A DNA stretch of 64,000 bases, from positions 356,333 to 420,332 of the forward strand of contig KL197733.1 in assembly GCA_000697665.1 (NCBI GenBank), read 5' to 3'. The position numbers and the translations under genes were made by a program. The notes under the pieces are model-generated. The model was not told the DNA's origin. It worked only from the letters and a program-made list of their open reading frames with translations, and searched no databases. Source of the stretch: Jaapia argillacea MUCL 33604. Its lineage: Eukaryota; Basidiomycota; Agaricomycetes; Jaapiales; Jaapiaceae. Of this stretch, positions 1 to 11,600 are shown one piece after another (positions within the stretch are counted from its first letter, which is position 1; each line of letters starts with the position of its first letter).

Positions 1-25
1 TGATTCTCAACGTGCAAAGATACTC

Positions 26-1269
26 ATGGCTGCTCTACCCCTTCTTTCTGGGCTTCCTGATCTCCCACCCTTGCTTGAGCCCAAGGTGATGTCTTCGACC
101 TTTGGTTCAACTGCCAGTGGAATATCCCCCGTTGCGGCATTTGGCATCTTCATGTCGCAAAAGGACCATAACGAGGGTGAAAGGCCTTGCCCAGACATCG
201 GTGGGCAGCATATCACAGAGGAATGGCTGTGGTCCATGAAGCCACGGGAGTGTATGTGGCGATTTCGGTATGTGACATCTGTACCTCCATACAATGCTCT
301 TTGATCTGATCTAATTTACATAGCCTCTCAGCCTCAGAGATTATGGAGATGGTTGATGCTTTGGAAATCCCTGAGACTTTCATCACCGCCTCCCGTAGCT
401 CTTTTACCGGTGTCGAAGCTCTATGTCTCCTTACCGCTCGCTTCCGCACTGCCGGAGACATGTATCTCCTATCGATGCAATATAACTGAGCACAATCCGC
501 CATCTCAGAGTGTGTAAATGAGCTTGTGGAGTACCTGGATGAGAAATGGGAGCATCTGCTTGGTTGTGATGCGAAACACCTCCTACATCCCTCTGAGCTT
601 GCACGGTATGCCGATGCCATCCACAAACGAGGTGCCCCCCTCCGTTCAGTCTTTGGCTTCATCGACTGCACCATACGGAAGATATGCCGTCCGACATGGT
701 GGCAACGTCAAGCATACAGTGGTCATAAAAAGCACCATGCGCTCAAGTTTCAAGCCATCATGCTTCCAAATGGTATTATCGGACACCTCTACGGGCCCAT
801 GGAAGGTCGTCGAAACGATGCTTTCATGTTAACCGAAAGTGGGCTGTTGCAGCAGTTTGCCACTTTCACCTTCAGGGAGGATGTTGGTGAGGATGCACCG
901 ACAGAGGAGAGGAACTTCTACATATTTGGTGATCCTGCATATGGTGTGGGACCCCATATCTTGAGCCCATATGCTGGTGCTGGGGAACGGACGGAAGAGG
1001 AAGGAGAATGGAATGCAGAGATGGCCTCTGTCCGCATCGAGGTTGAGCATGGGTTCGGGATTGTGGCAAATACGTGGCTGTTCTTGAACGCCTCATGGAA
1101 GATGCAGCTATACCACTCTCCGGTTGGATGATACTATCGTATAGGTGTCCTCCTTACCAATGCACTCAACTGCCTCCGCCCCAACCAAGTTGCACAGTAC
1201 TTTGACTGTGAACCTCCGGAGTTGAAGGACTACTTCCATCCTGCTGAGGTTGAAAGTGGCTCAGAGTAG
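26..1269 (+). pseudogene. Harbinger DDE transposase (DDE_Tnp_4 type), two internal stops
   Basis: The reading frame starts near 26, crosses an apparent intron (GT at about 269 to AG at about 324) and continues to a TAG at 1267-1269. It is interrupted by TGA at 487-489 and TGA at 1129-1131; the frame is unchanged on both sides of each, so these are point changes, not frameshifts. The catalytic triad of the family is visible: Asp in FIDCT (about 658-672), Asp in FGDPAYG (about 931-951) and Glu in RIEVEHGFG (about 1033-1059). After the second stop the family's C-terminal block is still readable (RIGVLLTNALNCLRPNQ). In an intact element this enzyme cuts and joins the transposon ends. Either the gene is dead or the stops are assembly errors; the former is likelier because there are two. 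The true start may lie upstream of the window. Confidence 0.75.
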
Positions 1270-1432
1270 GGAAAGGGGTATACATGCAACAAATGTGTGA
1301 ACTAATGTAACACAATACGTACAGAAGGCTATGTATGTTGACAATACAATATATGTCAGTATGACAGCTTTGAGTACAGTATATCAGAGAGCAACCGGAA
1401 GAAGAGAGGCCGACGATGAAGAGACAGAAACA

Positions 1433-2895
1433 TCAAAGCTTCTTTGCAAGAAGTTCCAAAAAGCCGGCCTGGAATGCAGCCGTCTTTGCAGCCTGCTCAG
1501 CATAGCAGTCATTACCCTTCTTGATCTCCTCCAACATCATGCCTTGAAAGGTCCGACGTTCCTCGATGTCGGTCTGCATTAGGGCGAGAAGGTCTTCGTT
1601 CCCATCCTTTCGCATCCACTTCGACTTGCGTCCTGGCTGAGACTCAGCCCCCACCTCACTATCCTTGCGAGCACGCTTCTTCGTCTGAGACGAGGCAGAT
1701 TGAGACGAGGAGGCTCCTCGGTCTGCGGCCTCATCTTCCGGTATACCGAGAATCTTGTTTGCGGCTCTATCAAAAGTGGATGAGGCCCTTCCACCACCTT
1801 TGACATCCTCGGCCCTCGCAACTGTAGATGTCTTGGACACCTGTGGATCTTGGTTCTCATCGTTGGTTGTAGCTGGCTGGACTGGATTCGAGGAGCGAGG
1901 TGTCTGGTTGGTGGCATCGGAGAGTGTATGACCTTCGGGAGAAGATTGCTTGGTAGACAAAGATGTCATAGGGAGGGGGGTGACCGAGGGAGAGGTCCCT
2001 GCTTGAGAAGTATTTGTGGGAGCGGCGATAGGGTTAGGGGCAGAGGGATCTTTGGAGGGTGGGGTCAACGAGGAATGTTTCTTGAGAGAGCTGAGGGTTG
2101 CATCGGCGGAGTGTGCATGATGATCCACAAGCTTGGTGGTGTCTTCGTCATCCGTTGGGGTTAGCGAAAGCTGGCGGTGGCAGCGGCTTGCAACAAGGGA
2201 TGCCGCACGAATAGCCTCACCTCCAATGCGATCCTGCTCAATTTTCTAGTTGAAATATGTTAGTACACCATCAGGTAAAGTTTATGATCTACTTACAGCT
2301 CGGCCCTTCTCATGTTCAGCATCAGTCTTGTTTGTATTGTCCTCCTTGGCATCGGCAAGACTGTCGAGGATTGCTGAGATTGTGATGGCTTGCGAGGATC
2401 CATCCATGATGTGACGAAGGGCAGCGGGGGTGTCAGCATCATCCTAGTAACAAGGAATAGATCATCAGCGACTAAACATGCTAAAGAACAAAAAAAATAA
2501 CACACACTATGCCATTTGAGCAGGTCCTCAAGCTTCCGCCGGAACGTTGTGTCGCTGTGCTGCAACCCTTTGGTCCGTAGCTCATCACCGAGGCTCTTCC
2601 ACGACTCGCCAATGCTTCCGCGCTTGACGTTGTAAATCAAACGATCGTTTGCCGAGCGTGCGAGGAGCTCAAGGTTGGCAGCAGTGAATTTCTCTCGAGT
2701 GCGATTGGGCGCGGCAGCGGAAGCTTTGGTTGTAACGGGAGCAGTCGGGAGGCCAACCGGGGGATCCCCAGTGGCAGGGGTTAGCTTAGGTGCAACATGC
2801 TGAGCTGCCGGAGGGGTTGCAGAGACCACAGAGCAGAGATCCTGCCCGGATGAGACAGCGGGGGGAGGTTGTCGGTCGTCGTGAGCAGGGTTCAT
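1433..2895 (-). CDS. Harbinger-associated SANT/Myb-like DNA-binding protein
   Basis: Three exons read cleanly: 2895-2506, 2443-2297 and 2245-1433, all joined in phase 0, giving about 449 aa. Residues about 60-130 form a compact, charged segment with conserved Trp (the stretch around KSLGDELRTKGLQ and LEDLLKWH) that resembles the Myb/SANT-like domain of PIF/Harbinger partner proteins. The middle is long, Ser/Thr/Pro-rich and probably disordered. A basic cluster (KKRARK) looks like a nuclear localisation signal, and the C-terminus is a probable amphipathic helix ending LELLAKKL. It lies tail to tail with the transposase, 164 bp apart. In Harbinger systems the partner helps bring the transposase to the nucleus and to DNA. 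That role is inferred from position and domain shape; the gene appears intact although the transposase is not. Confidence 0.6.
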
Positions 2896-3011
2896 TGGAT
2901 TCGTGGTTGCGGCAAGTGCTGATGTTACGAGTATCTAGGTTGTCCAAGTGCAAGAGAAATCGAGAGCGTATGAGCTTCATCACCCAGCTAGAATTAAGTA
3001 GATACGCGTCA

Positions 3012-3061
3012 CGACACGGTGGTGTTCAAGAATTCGCGACACGGTGGCGCACGAGAATTCG
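3012..3061. repeat. Two 25-bp direct repeats, possible subterminal repeats of the transposon
   Basis: Two adjacent copies of a 25-bp unit begin CGACACGGTGG and end GAATTCG, differing at a few central bases. They lie about 120 bp upstream of the partner gene start, where subterminal binding repeats of a Harbinger element would be expected. Their role as transposase or partner binding sites is inference. Confidence 0.5.
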
Positions 3062-3192
3062 CGATGCTGGGGTGGAGCCATCCGCCCTGTGCTCATGATA
3101 TCATAATGACCTCGTAGAGAAATTCTCACGCAAGTTAAGAGAAGAAAAAGAGGCGTTGCTAATACGGTCTATTAGTAAGGCCATATATTTAT

Positions 3193-3290
3193 GTCTCTCT
3201 GATGCAGTGGTTTGTATTGTTTCGGTGATCACTATTCTTTATCCGCAGGAGGTCGTTGGTTCGACTCCCTCGATGAATGTGTCCTTTTTT
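3193..3290 (+). other. tRNA-like Pol III unit (degenerate tRNA or tRNA-derived SINE head)
   Basis: There is an A-box-like string at 3200-3210 (TGATGCAGTGG), a perfect B-box (GGTTCGACTCC) at 3258-3268 and a run of six T at 3285-3290 suitable as a Pol III terminator. I tried to fold it as a tRNA. The T-arm pairs at only three of five positions and no convincing acceptor stem forms, so it is not a standard functional tRNA. It could be a decayed tRNA gene or the head of a SINE. The remainder of 3111-3740 shows no gene. Confidence 0.3.
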
Positions 3291-3740
3291 CTACTATTTA
3301 CGTCCCGCAGCCAATTTGCCAGATCCGGGATTATTCTCTTTCATTCTCCGCCCGAAACCGACGACGTCAAATCAACATCGGCTGAGTAAATTCGGTGTGG
3401 ACTTTTGGAGGTCGCTTAGAGGTCGGCTGATTAGACACCGGATCGGTGTCCCAAGTTCCCTGTAGTGTAATTCTGGGTCTGTGACCTCCTAAGTCAGAGA
3501 ATTCGGAAGTCGTTTTACTGAGGATTTGTCCTTGGATAAGATATCCTTGACATGCCCAGCTTGACAGAAATTGGCCGGGTTTTTCAGAATATTTACGTAT
3601 CATATCTGCGAACCGGAGCGGCGAAGCTCGACAACGTGAGCTTCAACCACACACTTTGCTTCCGGTTGTCGCTCACCTCGCTCAACATTTGCTCAAATAA
3701 GTAGCATCGCGTTGACCACTGGCGAACGTTCCTGTCGACG

Positions 3741-4963
3741 ATGTTGTCTTTACCCATCGAACTTGTGGACTCCATCATCGACTTCGTCGACGATCGTTCA
3801 GATATCTTATCCCTCACCCTCGTCTGCCGGTTCCTCGCAGAACGACTTATCCCATCTGTTCTCGATTATCGAGAAATTACGACATTCGTTCAACCAGAAG
3901 GACTCTGGACTCAACTTGCCCAAAATCCCTCCCTTGCCCAAAATGTACGAGCACTACATATCGAAGCAACTGGAAAGTATTGGCTGCTGCCTCGAGCGTT
4001 CCGATATAGAGACGGCGAAGCATCCCTCGATGATGCGAACCTGTTTTCTGGTGATCATACCTTGCTCATCATACCAGCACTGCGAAATATGACCAAGCTG
4101 ATCAGTTTCGACTGTGACTGGTTCCCTGGAATTGTCGCTCCCCGTGGTTACAATCCCATCTTGGAGGTGCTTCATGAGAGGTGCCCCAGGTTGCGTGGCC
4201 TCCAGATCCACGACCGGTCATCCAGTGATGATGAAACATTACTGTTGGACCAACGCACTACACAGGTAGAGGACAACGCGCTCTGGGAGAAGGAAGCACT
4301 TCACCGACTGGGCATCGTACACCTTGGTTCCCACAGCTTTCCAACATCCGGAACATCGCAAGTTTTCGCTACAAGCTCTACCAGCCCAGTGATCTCCCAA
4401 ACATAACTCCCATCCCATTCATTGTCAATTTCATGTCCAACAACTCAGCTCTTCGCATTTTGCACCTCGAATTCCGCGAGGCCTGCATATCACAATATGA
4501 GAAACTGGCACATATCCACTTTCCCCACCTTCATACGATGAAGCTATCCGCTCTGGAGTTCCCTTCGATGACTCTCCTTCCGTTTTTACACGGTAACCCG
4601 ACAATCGAAATCCTTGACATTTGCGTAGAATCCGCACCAGACTCACCGACGACGGAGGTGTTGGAGGGCTTGAGAGAGGGAAGCCTGCCAAACTTGCACA
4701 CCTTCGTTGCTTTCACGGTTCGCAGCTGGATTTGCATATGCCACGCAAGACCCCCGTTGACCCAACTGGAAGACATCTATGTTCATGAGTGGGATGAGTC
4801 TGACGCTGAGCAAACAGCGGCTCTCCTCGCGGTTTCACATACGTTGGAGAAGGTTGTGGCTATTCAAGCTGATATCTGTTTTGGGTCAGATTACAACCTC
4901 GGGAAGTGGTTTCTGGAGAATTTACCCCATGTGCAATTGGAGATTATAGGGGAATGGGATTAG
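3741..4963 (+). CDS. F-box protein, copy 1
   Basis: Two exons, 3741-4265 and 4337-4963, are separated by a 71-bp intron in phase 0 (GTAGAG..CACAG), giving 383 aa. The N-terminus LPIELVDSIIDFV followed by LSLTLVCRFLAERLIPS is a typical F-box (residues about 3-45), the motif that binds SKP1 in SCF ubiquitin ligases. The rest contains irregular leucine-rich stretches such as LRILHLEFREA, as in many basidiomycete F-box proteins with degenerate LRR regions. The ATG at 3741 places the F-box at the very start. Copy 2 at 5798-7014 has the same exon layout, so the pair arose by tandem duplication. The protein presumably selects an unknown substrate for ubiquitination. Confidence 0.85.
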
Positions 4964-5797
4964 GTATAGGTAAGTCCTTCAACTGCTCTTCGACTTCACG
5001 ATTCAGAAACATCTTCCCCCAGCGCTTACTACTATGCACTAGGCCTCACAGCCTAGAGCGGTGGCGTATTCGATTTCTGTACATTGCATTGCGCTGCAAC
5101 TGGGAGGTTGCGTCGATGAATACTCGTTGAGTCGAAATGGAATATACCTGTAAGTAGTACTGCTCGATGGTGTTTGCTATGCGAAATTTGAAGTCTGAGA
5201 TGAATGTTTGTACTGAGGACCATTTCCCGCGCATGAGATACCTAGCGATACCGAATCATTATCATATGCTAGATATTGAACTTGTCTGCGAGTCAGTCTG
5301 CTGCAGCCACGGTCACAGAGGATCAGCCTTGATAGTAACCACTATGTGACATGCAAAGGGTTCGTCAGTACTAGTTCTCTTTCTTCATGGGCATCCCTCA
5401 GATTCCCTCAACAACTGACCTTCCGACCGGGCTTCGTTCAACAGCTGCTCTTTGAGCACAGGTTCCGTATTCCTAGGGGATTCGTGACGGTCGGTTCTCG
5501 GCACCCCGGTACTTACCCAGGGACGCAGGCATGACCGGCTCATCCGGGACAGTTCGAGCAGCGAGGCGGCAATTGCATCCACTTGTATGGCGGTTCAGTA
5601 TCTGAGAACGATTGGCCTTGTTAACTCCGGCGATAACCCGACGCCGGAGGCAGGGAAGGCTGAGTCGGAGGCGAGCTCGAAGCATTCCACTTTTGACTCA
5701 CAGTGCCTGACTGGCACTTGTCTTTAAATCCTGCGCACCTCGCTTTCCTTCTGAACAACTGGTCTCAATTTCCGACAAAGCAATCGCAACGTTGAGG
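4964..5797. other. Intergenic region between the F-box genes, no gene seen
   Basis: Several short open frames occur on both strands, but none has a start, splice sites and recognisable protein sequence together. The last 100 bp are presumably the promoter and 5' UTR of F-box copy 2. No repeat was recognised. Confidence 0.5.
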
Positions 5798-7014
5798 ATG
5801 TTGTGGTTACCCATCGAACTCGTGGACCATATCATCGATTTCCTCGACGATTGTTCAGATATCCTATCCCTGGCCCTTACCTGTCGACTCCTCGCAAAAC
5901 GACTCATCCCATCCGTTCTCGAATATCGGGAAATCACGACCACCATCAACCTCGAGGCACTCTGGTCTCATCTTGCGGACAGTCCATCTCTTGCTCGAAA
6001 TATCCGAGCCCTTCACATCGAACCAACTCTAGGATGGCTCACCAGATTACCTCGAGAATTCAGGCAGGAGGAAACCTTCGAGGAGCCAAACCTGGTGCTT
6101 GATAGCTGGGGAGTCGTAACGAGAGCGTTGGAGCACATGTCCGGGCTTACTAGCTTCCATTGGAGCTGGACCGATGAATTAGTGGATCGACGGGGCATTG
6201 GTCCACTTCTTGACATCGTCTTCACGTCTTGTCCGCGACTGGTCAGCCTCGAGCTCCGCGAAGAGATGGTGCAGGATTTCAATTACACTGAATCACTGGT
6301 TGGTGACCAGAACTCGAAGGTAGAGAATGTTTCGTTACCTAGACGAGAATCCACGCAGCTGATTTGGCTCTGCTATAGTTTTCAACCCTAAGAAACATAC
6401 AGAGTTTTCGTTGTGACCTCTGGTGTATGTACTCCGACATGAACCCGACCGTCCCCATACCTGCCGTCATCGATTTCATGTCCAATAACTCGCACCTTCG
6501 GATCGTCGACCTCCAGTTTCGTGAGCTCCGGCTATCTCAATATGACCTACTAGCCCAAATACACCTCCCCCACCTCCACACTTTCAAAATATCGACACTG
6601 GAATTCTCATCGACCATCCTCCTCGCATTTCTAAAACGTAACCGCACACTTGAGGCGCTTGATGTGTGCGTCGACTTCGCGCCGGACACACCGACGGGGG
6701 AGGTGTTGGAGGGATTGGAGGAAGGGAGTTTGCCCAACTTACACTCATACACCGCTCTCACCACCCGCGGCTGGATTTGCGTATGTCGGGCGAAGCCTCC
6801 CTTGAGAGTACTCGAGTACATTGGGGTTGAAGAATTCCACGAGACGGATCATCATCATGAGCAAACTGGTGCTCTCCTTGTGATGGCAGATACGTTGGAG
6901 ATTGTCGTTGCTAATCACGGAGAACTCTATCACGACGAAGTTGCGAGGATCAAGAAATGGTTCCTGTTGAATCTGCCCCACGTCCAGTTAAGGACTATGT
7001 ACGGGCGGTCGTGA
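5798..7014 (+). CDS. F-box protein, copy 2
   Basis: Exons 5798-6319 and 6379-7014 are joined in phase 0 across a 59-bp intron that sits at the same place as in copy 1 and also begins GTAGAG; the product is 385 aa. The start is the ATG at 5798. The N-terminal F-box (LPIELVDHIIDFL, then LALTCRLLAKRLIPS) is nearly the same as in copy 1, while the segment around residues 85-150 and the His-rich stretch near the C-terminus differ. The downstream block beginning IDFMSNNSHLRI is well conserved between the copies. A role as an SCF adaptor is inferred from the F-box; the substrate is unknown. Confidence 0.85.
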
Positions 7015-7362
7015 ACTGTAGAGTAGGAGATTGGCATCAGTCCCGTGGCTCGCTTCGCTCACGGTGCGTCGAGACCATGAGGTGGAGGGTGTATTTCGAT
7101 CAAAGGCTACCTTAGTGTCTAGATCTGGTTCTGACTGTACGAGACCTCATGTCTCAGAAGAGAAACAACCCACGAATACATGGTCTCTGATGAACGACCC
7201 CGAAATTCAGCCACATGCCAAACAAAGCATTACAACGCGCATGCCGCTCCGAGCAACCGCGCCGTCGACGTGGACACTGCTGCGTGCATCGTGTCAAGTC
7301 TCTTTATCCATCTGCTCTATTTTCATTTATTCTGGGCAGTAGCTGGCTGCACCCTCACCACG
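7015..7362. other. Intergenic region upstream of BOS1
   Basis: No gene is evident. The region should hold the 3' end of F-box copy 2 and the promoter of BOS1. I saw no clear TATA box. Confidence 0.4.
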
Positions 7363-8345
7363 ATGAACTCCTTATACACCCTCGGTGTCCGACAAACAAA
7401 TTCAATTCAAGCTGACCTTGAACGGTTACGAAATGGGGACTCTTCAGCTTCATTACTAGGTTTGTGCACTGTCGTCTTCGCTGGGAAGTGTTTGAGGTGA
7501 GACATTGACTGCTGAAGGTGGTTGTGGTGGGGTATGTTTGGTTAGGGCAGATATCTGCTTCCTTGAGTGCCATGAGTAGGACGGTTGAGGATTATGACTC
7601 GATGGCGAAACGGGAGATGATTAAGGCGAAGCAGGAGAAGGCTATGATGTGAGTCTTGATATTTGGCCATCTCGTGTTGTCTGCAGAAATGAAATGTGAT
7701 TGATGTAGGCGGGTCCAAAAGTTCAGAGCTGATTACTCTGAAATGCGCACCCAGTTTGAGCAACTCAAGACTCAGGAGGAGACTCAAGTGAGCTTGGCTT
7801 GGATCACGACATCAGTTGCTCAAGTGCTGACGGTGAACCCATGCAGAAACGAAATGAGTTGATGGTCACATCCTCAGCCTACCCAACAACACCCCACGAC
7901 ACACGGCGTCGTTTCCCAACAGGTCCACCATCCTCTACCCAATCCGAAGTATCAGAATCTCCATTTGGCCGCCCACCATCATCATTCCCCATGAACTCGT
8001 CCAGAGAACAACATGCATTACACGAACACTCGTTCATCCAGAACACGGAGGCTAAGCTGGATGAGTTCCTGGCGCAAGGGAGAGAGGTGTTGGATAACTT
8101 GGTTGATCAGAGGAATGTGCTGAAGGGTACGCAGAAGAGATTACTGGACGCTGCGAATACCCTTGGGCTGAGCCGTGATGTTATTGGGTGGATCGAGAGC
8201 AGAAGGTAAGGTTCCTCGTCCTGTCAGGTTTGTTCGACACTAAGCCCACTTTCCATTTCTTAGTACACAAGACATGTATATCTTCTTTGCTGGGGCTATC
8301 TTCACGTTCTTTTGTTTCTATCTCATATGGCGGTACTTGGGATGA
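7363..8345 (+). CDS. BOS1: BOS1 Qb-SNARE (membrin homologue) of ER-Golgi transport
   Basis: Five exons fit exactly: 7363-7459, 7546-7648, 7709-7787, 7847-8205 and 8264-8345, giving 239 aa. The N-terminus MNSLYTLGVRQTNSIQADLE and the segment DYDSMAKREMIKAKQEKA match the BOS1/membrin family. The SNARE motif lies at about residues 150-210 and includes FLAQGREVLDNLVDQRNVLK with the central Gln layer residue. A single C-terminal membrane anchor follows (MYIFFAGAIFTFFCFYLIW). The central part is a Ser/Pro-rich linker. The protein is a Qb-SNARE on ER-derived COPII vesicles and early Golgi, pairing with Sed5, Bet1 and Sec22 partners. All splice sites are canonical and the length is normal for the family. 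Confidence 0.95.
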
Positions 8346-8607
8346 TCAGTTGGTCTCGGACATTTATTTGTATTGTACTTCAGTGGTAATGCCATGGTTT
8401 GCCTTTCTGCGCCCGAGTCATGTATATTCTTGCTATCGGCGAGCGCTATTGGACATGTGTGATGCCTTCAGGTGCAACCGGACAGAAATGAACGAGGCTG
8501 GGATGCTGCCTTCCCTCGAAGAAGCATGCACATTCCGGTTCCGAAATTGCCAACCCATGTCACTCTTTCCTTAGTACATCGACTTATCATTCCTCGCGGG
8601 CTGCAAC

Positions 8608-11600
8608 ATGCCCTCCCCTCATCGCCAACGGTCTCACGACTACACCGAAGGGGCCTCAGCAATCGACATTGACCATGCAGTGGCTGAAACCACTCGAACT
8701 CGTCGAGATTCTCAATACAGCACTCCCTATGGCGAAGATGGCGCCGGAGCTGTCTTCGATGGTCCAGGACATACAGTCATCCCGAGTAGTGTCTCCAGGA
8801 TGTCGCACAGTCTTAGTAGGAGGATGAGTGGTGAGGGGAGGAGGATTAGTATGGATGATAGGCGGATGAGTGGGGAGAGCAGGAGGAGCGCCAGCAGGAG
8901 GATGAGCACTGATACTGCTACTGGGGGGGCTCATTCTGAGGATGGTGGGGGAGACGACGGCGAACAGACTAGGCTTTTGGAGGATGAGGTTTCGTCCTCG
9001 CCGACTAGAGGGAGGAGGAGGCCAAGGAAACATTCTGTCGAACTGGCTACGAGGTCGACGATATTCGAGAATATCTCTCATATGTTCTCAAGGCCTACTG
9101 CTCCGAGTGGAGAACCTCCTTCAAGCCGGCGTCCTTCCTTATCACAAAGGTCTTCAGCATCTAGCCGACTATCAAGGCGAAGTAGGAGAACGGCAGATAC
9201 GGGTTCGGATTATGCTATTGAGACTGAGGATGAAGACGAAGGTGAGGAGAGGTGGGGTTATTCTTCGGGGGAGGAAGATGAAGAGGATGAAGAGGGAGAG
9301 GAGGATTTAGGTGTGAGGGAGAGGCCAGAGTCGATGCTTGGCAGTGAGATTGACTATGCTTCATATCCCCCTTCCCCGACTACTAGTGAACATCGCCTCC
9401 CCATGCTATCCTCCGACCCGGTCTTTGGAAACGAGTCGCGTATCGATATGGATGGCGTCCTGGAGACTCTCGATCCCCCACCTCCAGGTCCTCCTAGCAG
9501 ACAAACCGTTTACCTCCCCGACGAAGATAGTACCATCCGGTTCATTGGCTACGACACTTCTCCCTTTAGGAGAACCATGTGGAGATTTGGGTGTATACTG
9601 ACTTTTGGTCTCCTGGGTCTTCTCGCACACTGGTTCCCTCGGTTGTGGCTGCGATGGGTTGCACACGAGAAGGCATTCAAGGATGCTAAGGAGGGGTTCG
9701 TCGTCGTTGAGGTGCGCTCCCCTTTCCCCCTCATTTCCTTTGCATTTAGTTGATGGCGTGCAAGACTGCCTATAGAGATATCGCCTTATTCCCCGTTCGA
9801 AAGCTGAAATACCCGTATCCAATATCCACAGCCTTCCCGCCGAACAATGACGTCTCCCTTCGCCGGACCTCATCCAGGACGTCTATACCAAAAGCCAACG
9901 GCTCTGTATTTTCTGATGATGACCTTATCGAAAGTCTTATAACAGTGGACTACCGTTATTCACGATATGCGCTCGATCCCCGGACAGGACTTTTCAGTAT
10001 GATGAAGTGCGTCCCTTCATCCTACTTTCGTTTACTTCCTTGTTTTTTGAAGCTTGTTGACATTCGTTTTGTTGTTCAGAGACTGGAGAGACCCGTCCTG
10101 GAGCGGCCTTGCATCTGTCCGCAACGGACTTATGGAACCTGTTCGACAACAGCGGTTGACCTTATTCGGACCCAACGTCATTGATATCGAGGGAAAGTCT
10201 ACCGTTTCTCTCTTGGTAGAAGAGGTACGCCCCCCGATTGCGATGCTCTTGTTCGTTTTTTCGTCGTATTGATTAAATTTAATCCAGATCATCCATCCGT
10301 TCTACGTTTTCCAAATTGCAAGCGTCATATTGTGGTGTCTGGACGATTATTACTACTACGCGTTCTGCATCGCTCTCATTTCAGTTCTCAGTGTTGCGAC
10401 GACATTGATTGAAACAAGAAAGGTACATATTCACACTCGCTTTCAAGCAGGTCCTCGCTGAAAACATATATAGACGATTGCTCGAATGCGAGAAATGTCT
10501 AGGTTCTCTTGCAAAGTCAACGTCTTCGTCGATGGAAGATGTGCGTATGCCTCATGGTCTCTACTAGGTTTCGTCTAATCCAGACCCTCTATTAGGGTCA
10601 GAACGCGAGTCGACAGATCTTGTGACAGGAGACATAGTCAACCTCGTCGAACCCCAACTCAGTGTCATCCCTTCCGACTTGTTCCTCCTCACAGGTGATG
10701 CCATCGTCAACGAAAGTATGCTGACTGGCGAGAGCGTACCTGTTAGCAAAGTCCCCATCAAAGATGAGGACCTTTCGAAGTGGAAGGATAGTCATGATGT
10801 TACTGGGGAATCTGCCAAAAGTTTCTTGTTTGCAGGGACGAAAGTAGTCAGGATAAGGAATATGTTGACTTCTGACGGGAGTCCGGGTAGTCCTGCTCTG
10901 GGACTTGTTGTGAGAACAGGTGAGCTTCTCGTGTTAGCATATACTCGCATGGAAAATGTTAACTTTGGTTGGCAGGGTTCAATACGACCAAGGGTGAACT
11001 GGTTCGCTCCATGCTCTTCCCCAAACCAATGGGTTTCAAGTTTTATCGAGACTCGATAAGATTCATTATGGTTCTCGCGGGTATTGCTGGCCTTGGCTTC
11101 TGCATCAGCGCAGTACAATTCGTCAGACTTGGTGTAAGTGACCCCTAGACGATGTTATTTGGGGTCACCCTTCTAATGGCTTCTAGGTCCCTTGGCATAC
11201 CATGATCTTGCGAGCATTGGATCTCGTGACCGTTGTCGTCCCTCCTGCTTTACCCGCAACCCTTTCCATAGGTACCAGCTTCGCCATCGGCCGACTGCGC
11301 AAGTTGGGCATCTTCTGTATATCGCCTAGCCGCGTCAATGTCGGTGGGAAGGTCAACGTTTGTTGTTTTGACAAGACTGGTACGCTCACCGAGGATGGCC
11401 TTGATATTCTGGGTGTACGTGGTTTGGACCGAAATGTCCCCCGGTTCGGGGAATTGATTGACGATGTCCACGATTTGCCACACTCCTCTGCCAAGGCTAA
11501 CTTCTTGTATGCCTTGGCGACTTGTCACTCGTTGAAGATGGTTGATGGAGAGGTAATTGGTGACCCGTTGGATGTCAAGATGTTCACTTTTACGAAGTGG

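Larger units (their letters stand above)
1..3110. mobile_element. PIF/Harbinger-type DNA transposon, decayed, left end outside window
   Basis: The segment holds a DDE transposase gene on the plus strand and a convergent gene for a SANT/Myb-like partner on the minus strand, the two-gene layout known for PIF/Harbinger elements. The left terminus is not in the window. I could not define terminal inverted repeats; the right boundary is put just after a pair of 25-bp direct repeats at 3012-3061, which may be subterminal. The transposase is broken by two in-frame stops while the partner reads through, so this copy is probably not autonomous. Confidence 0.7.

Noticed and set aside
3193-3290. Functional tRNA gene
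   Set aside because: The B-box is perfect, but the T-stem pairs at only three of five positions and no seven-base acceptor stem forms.
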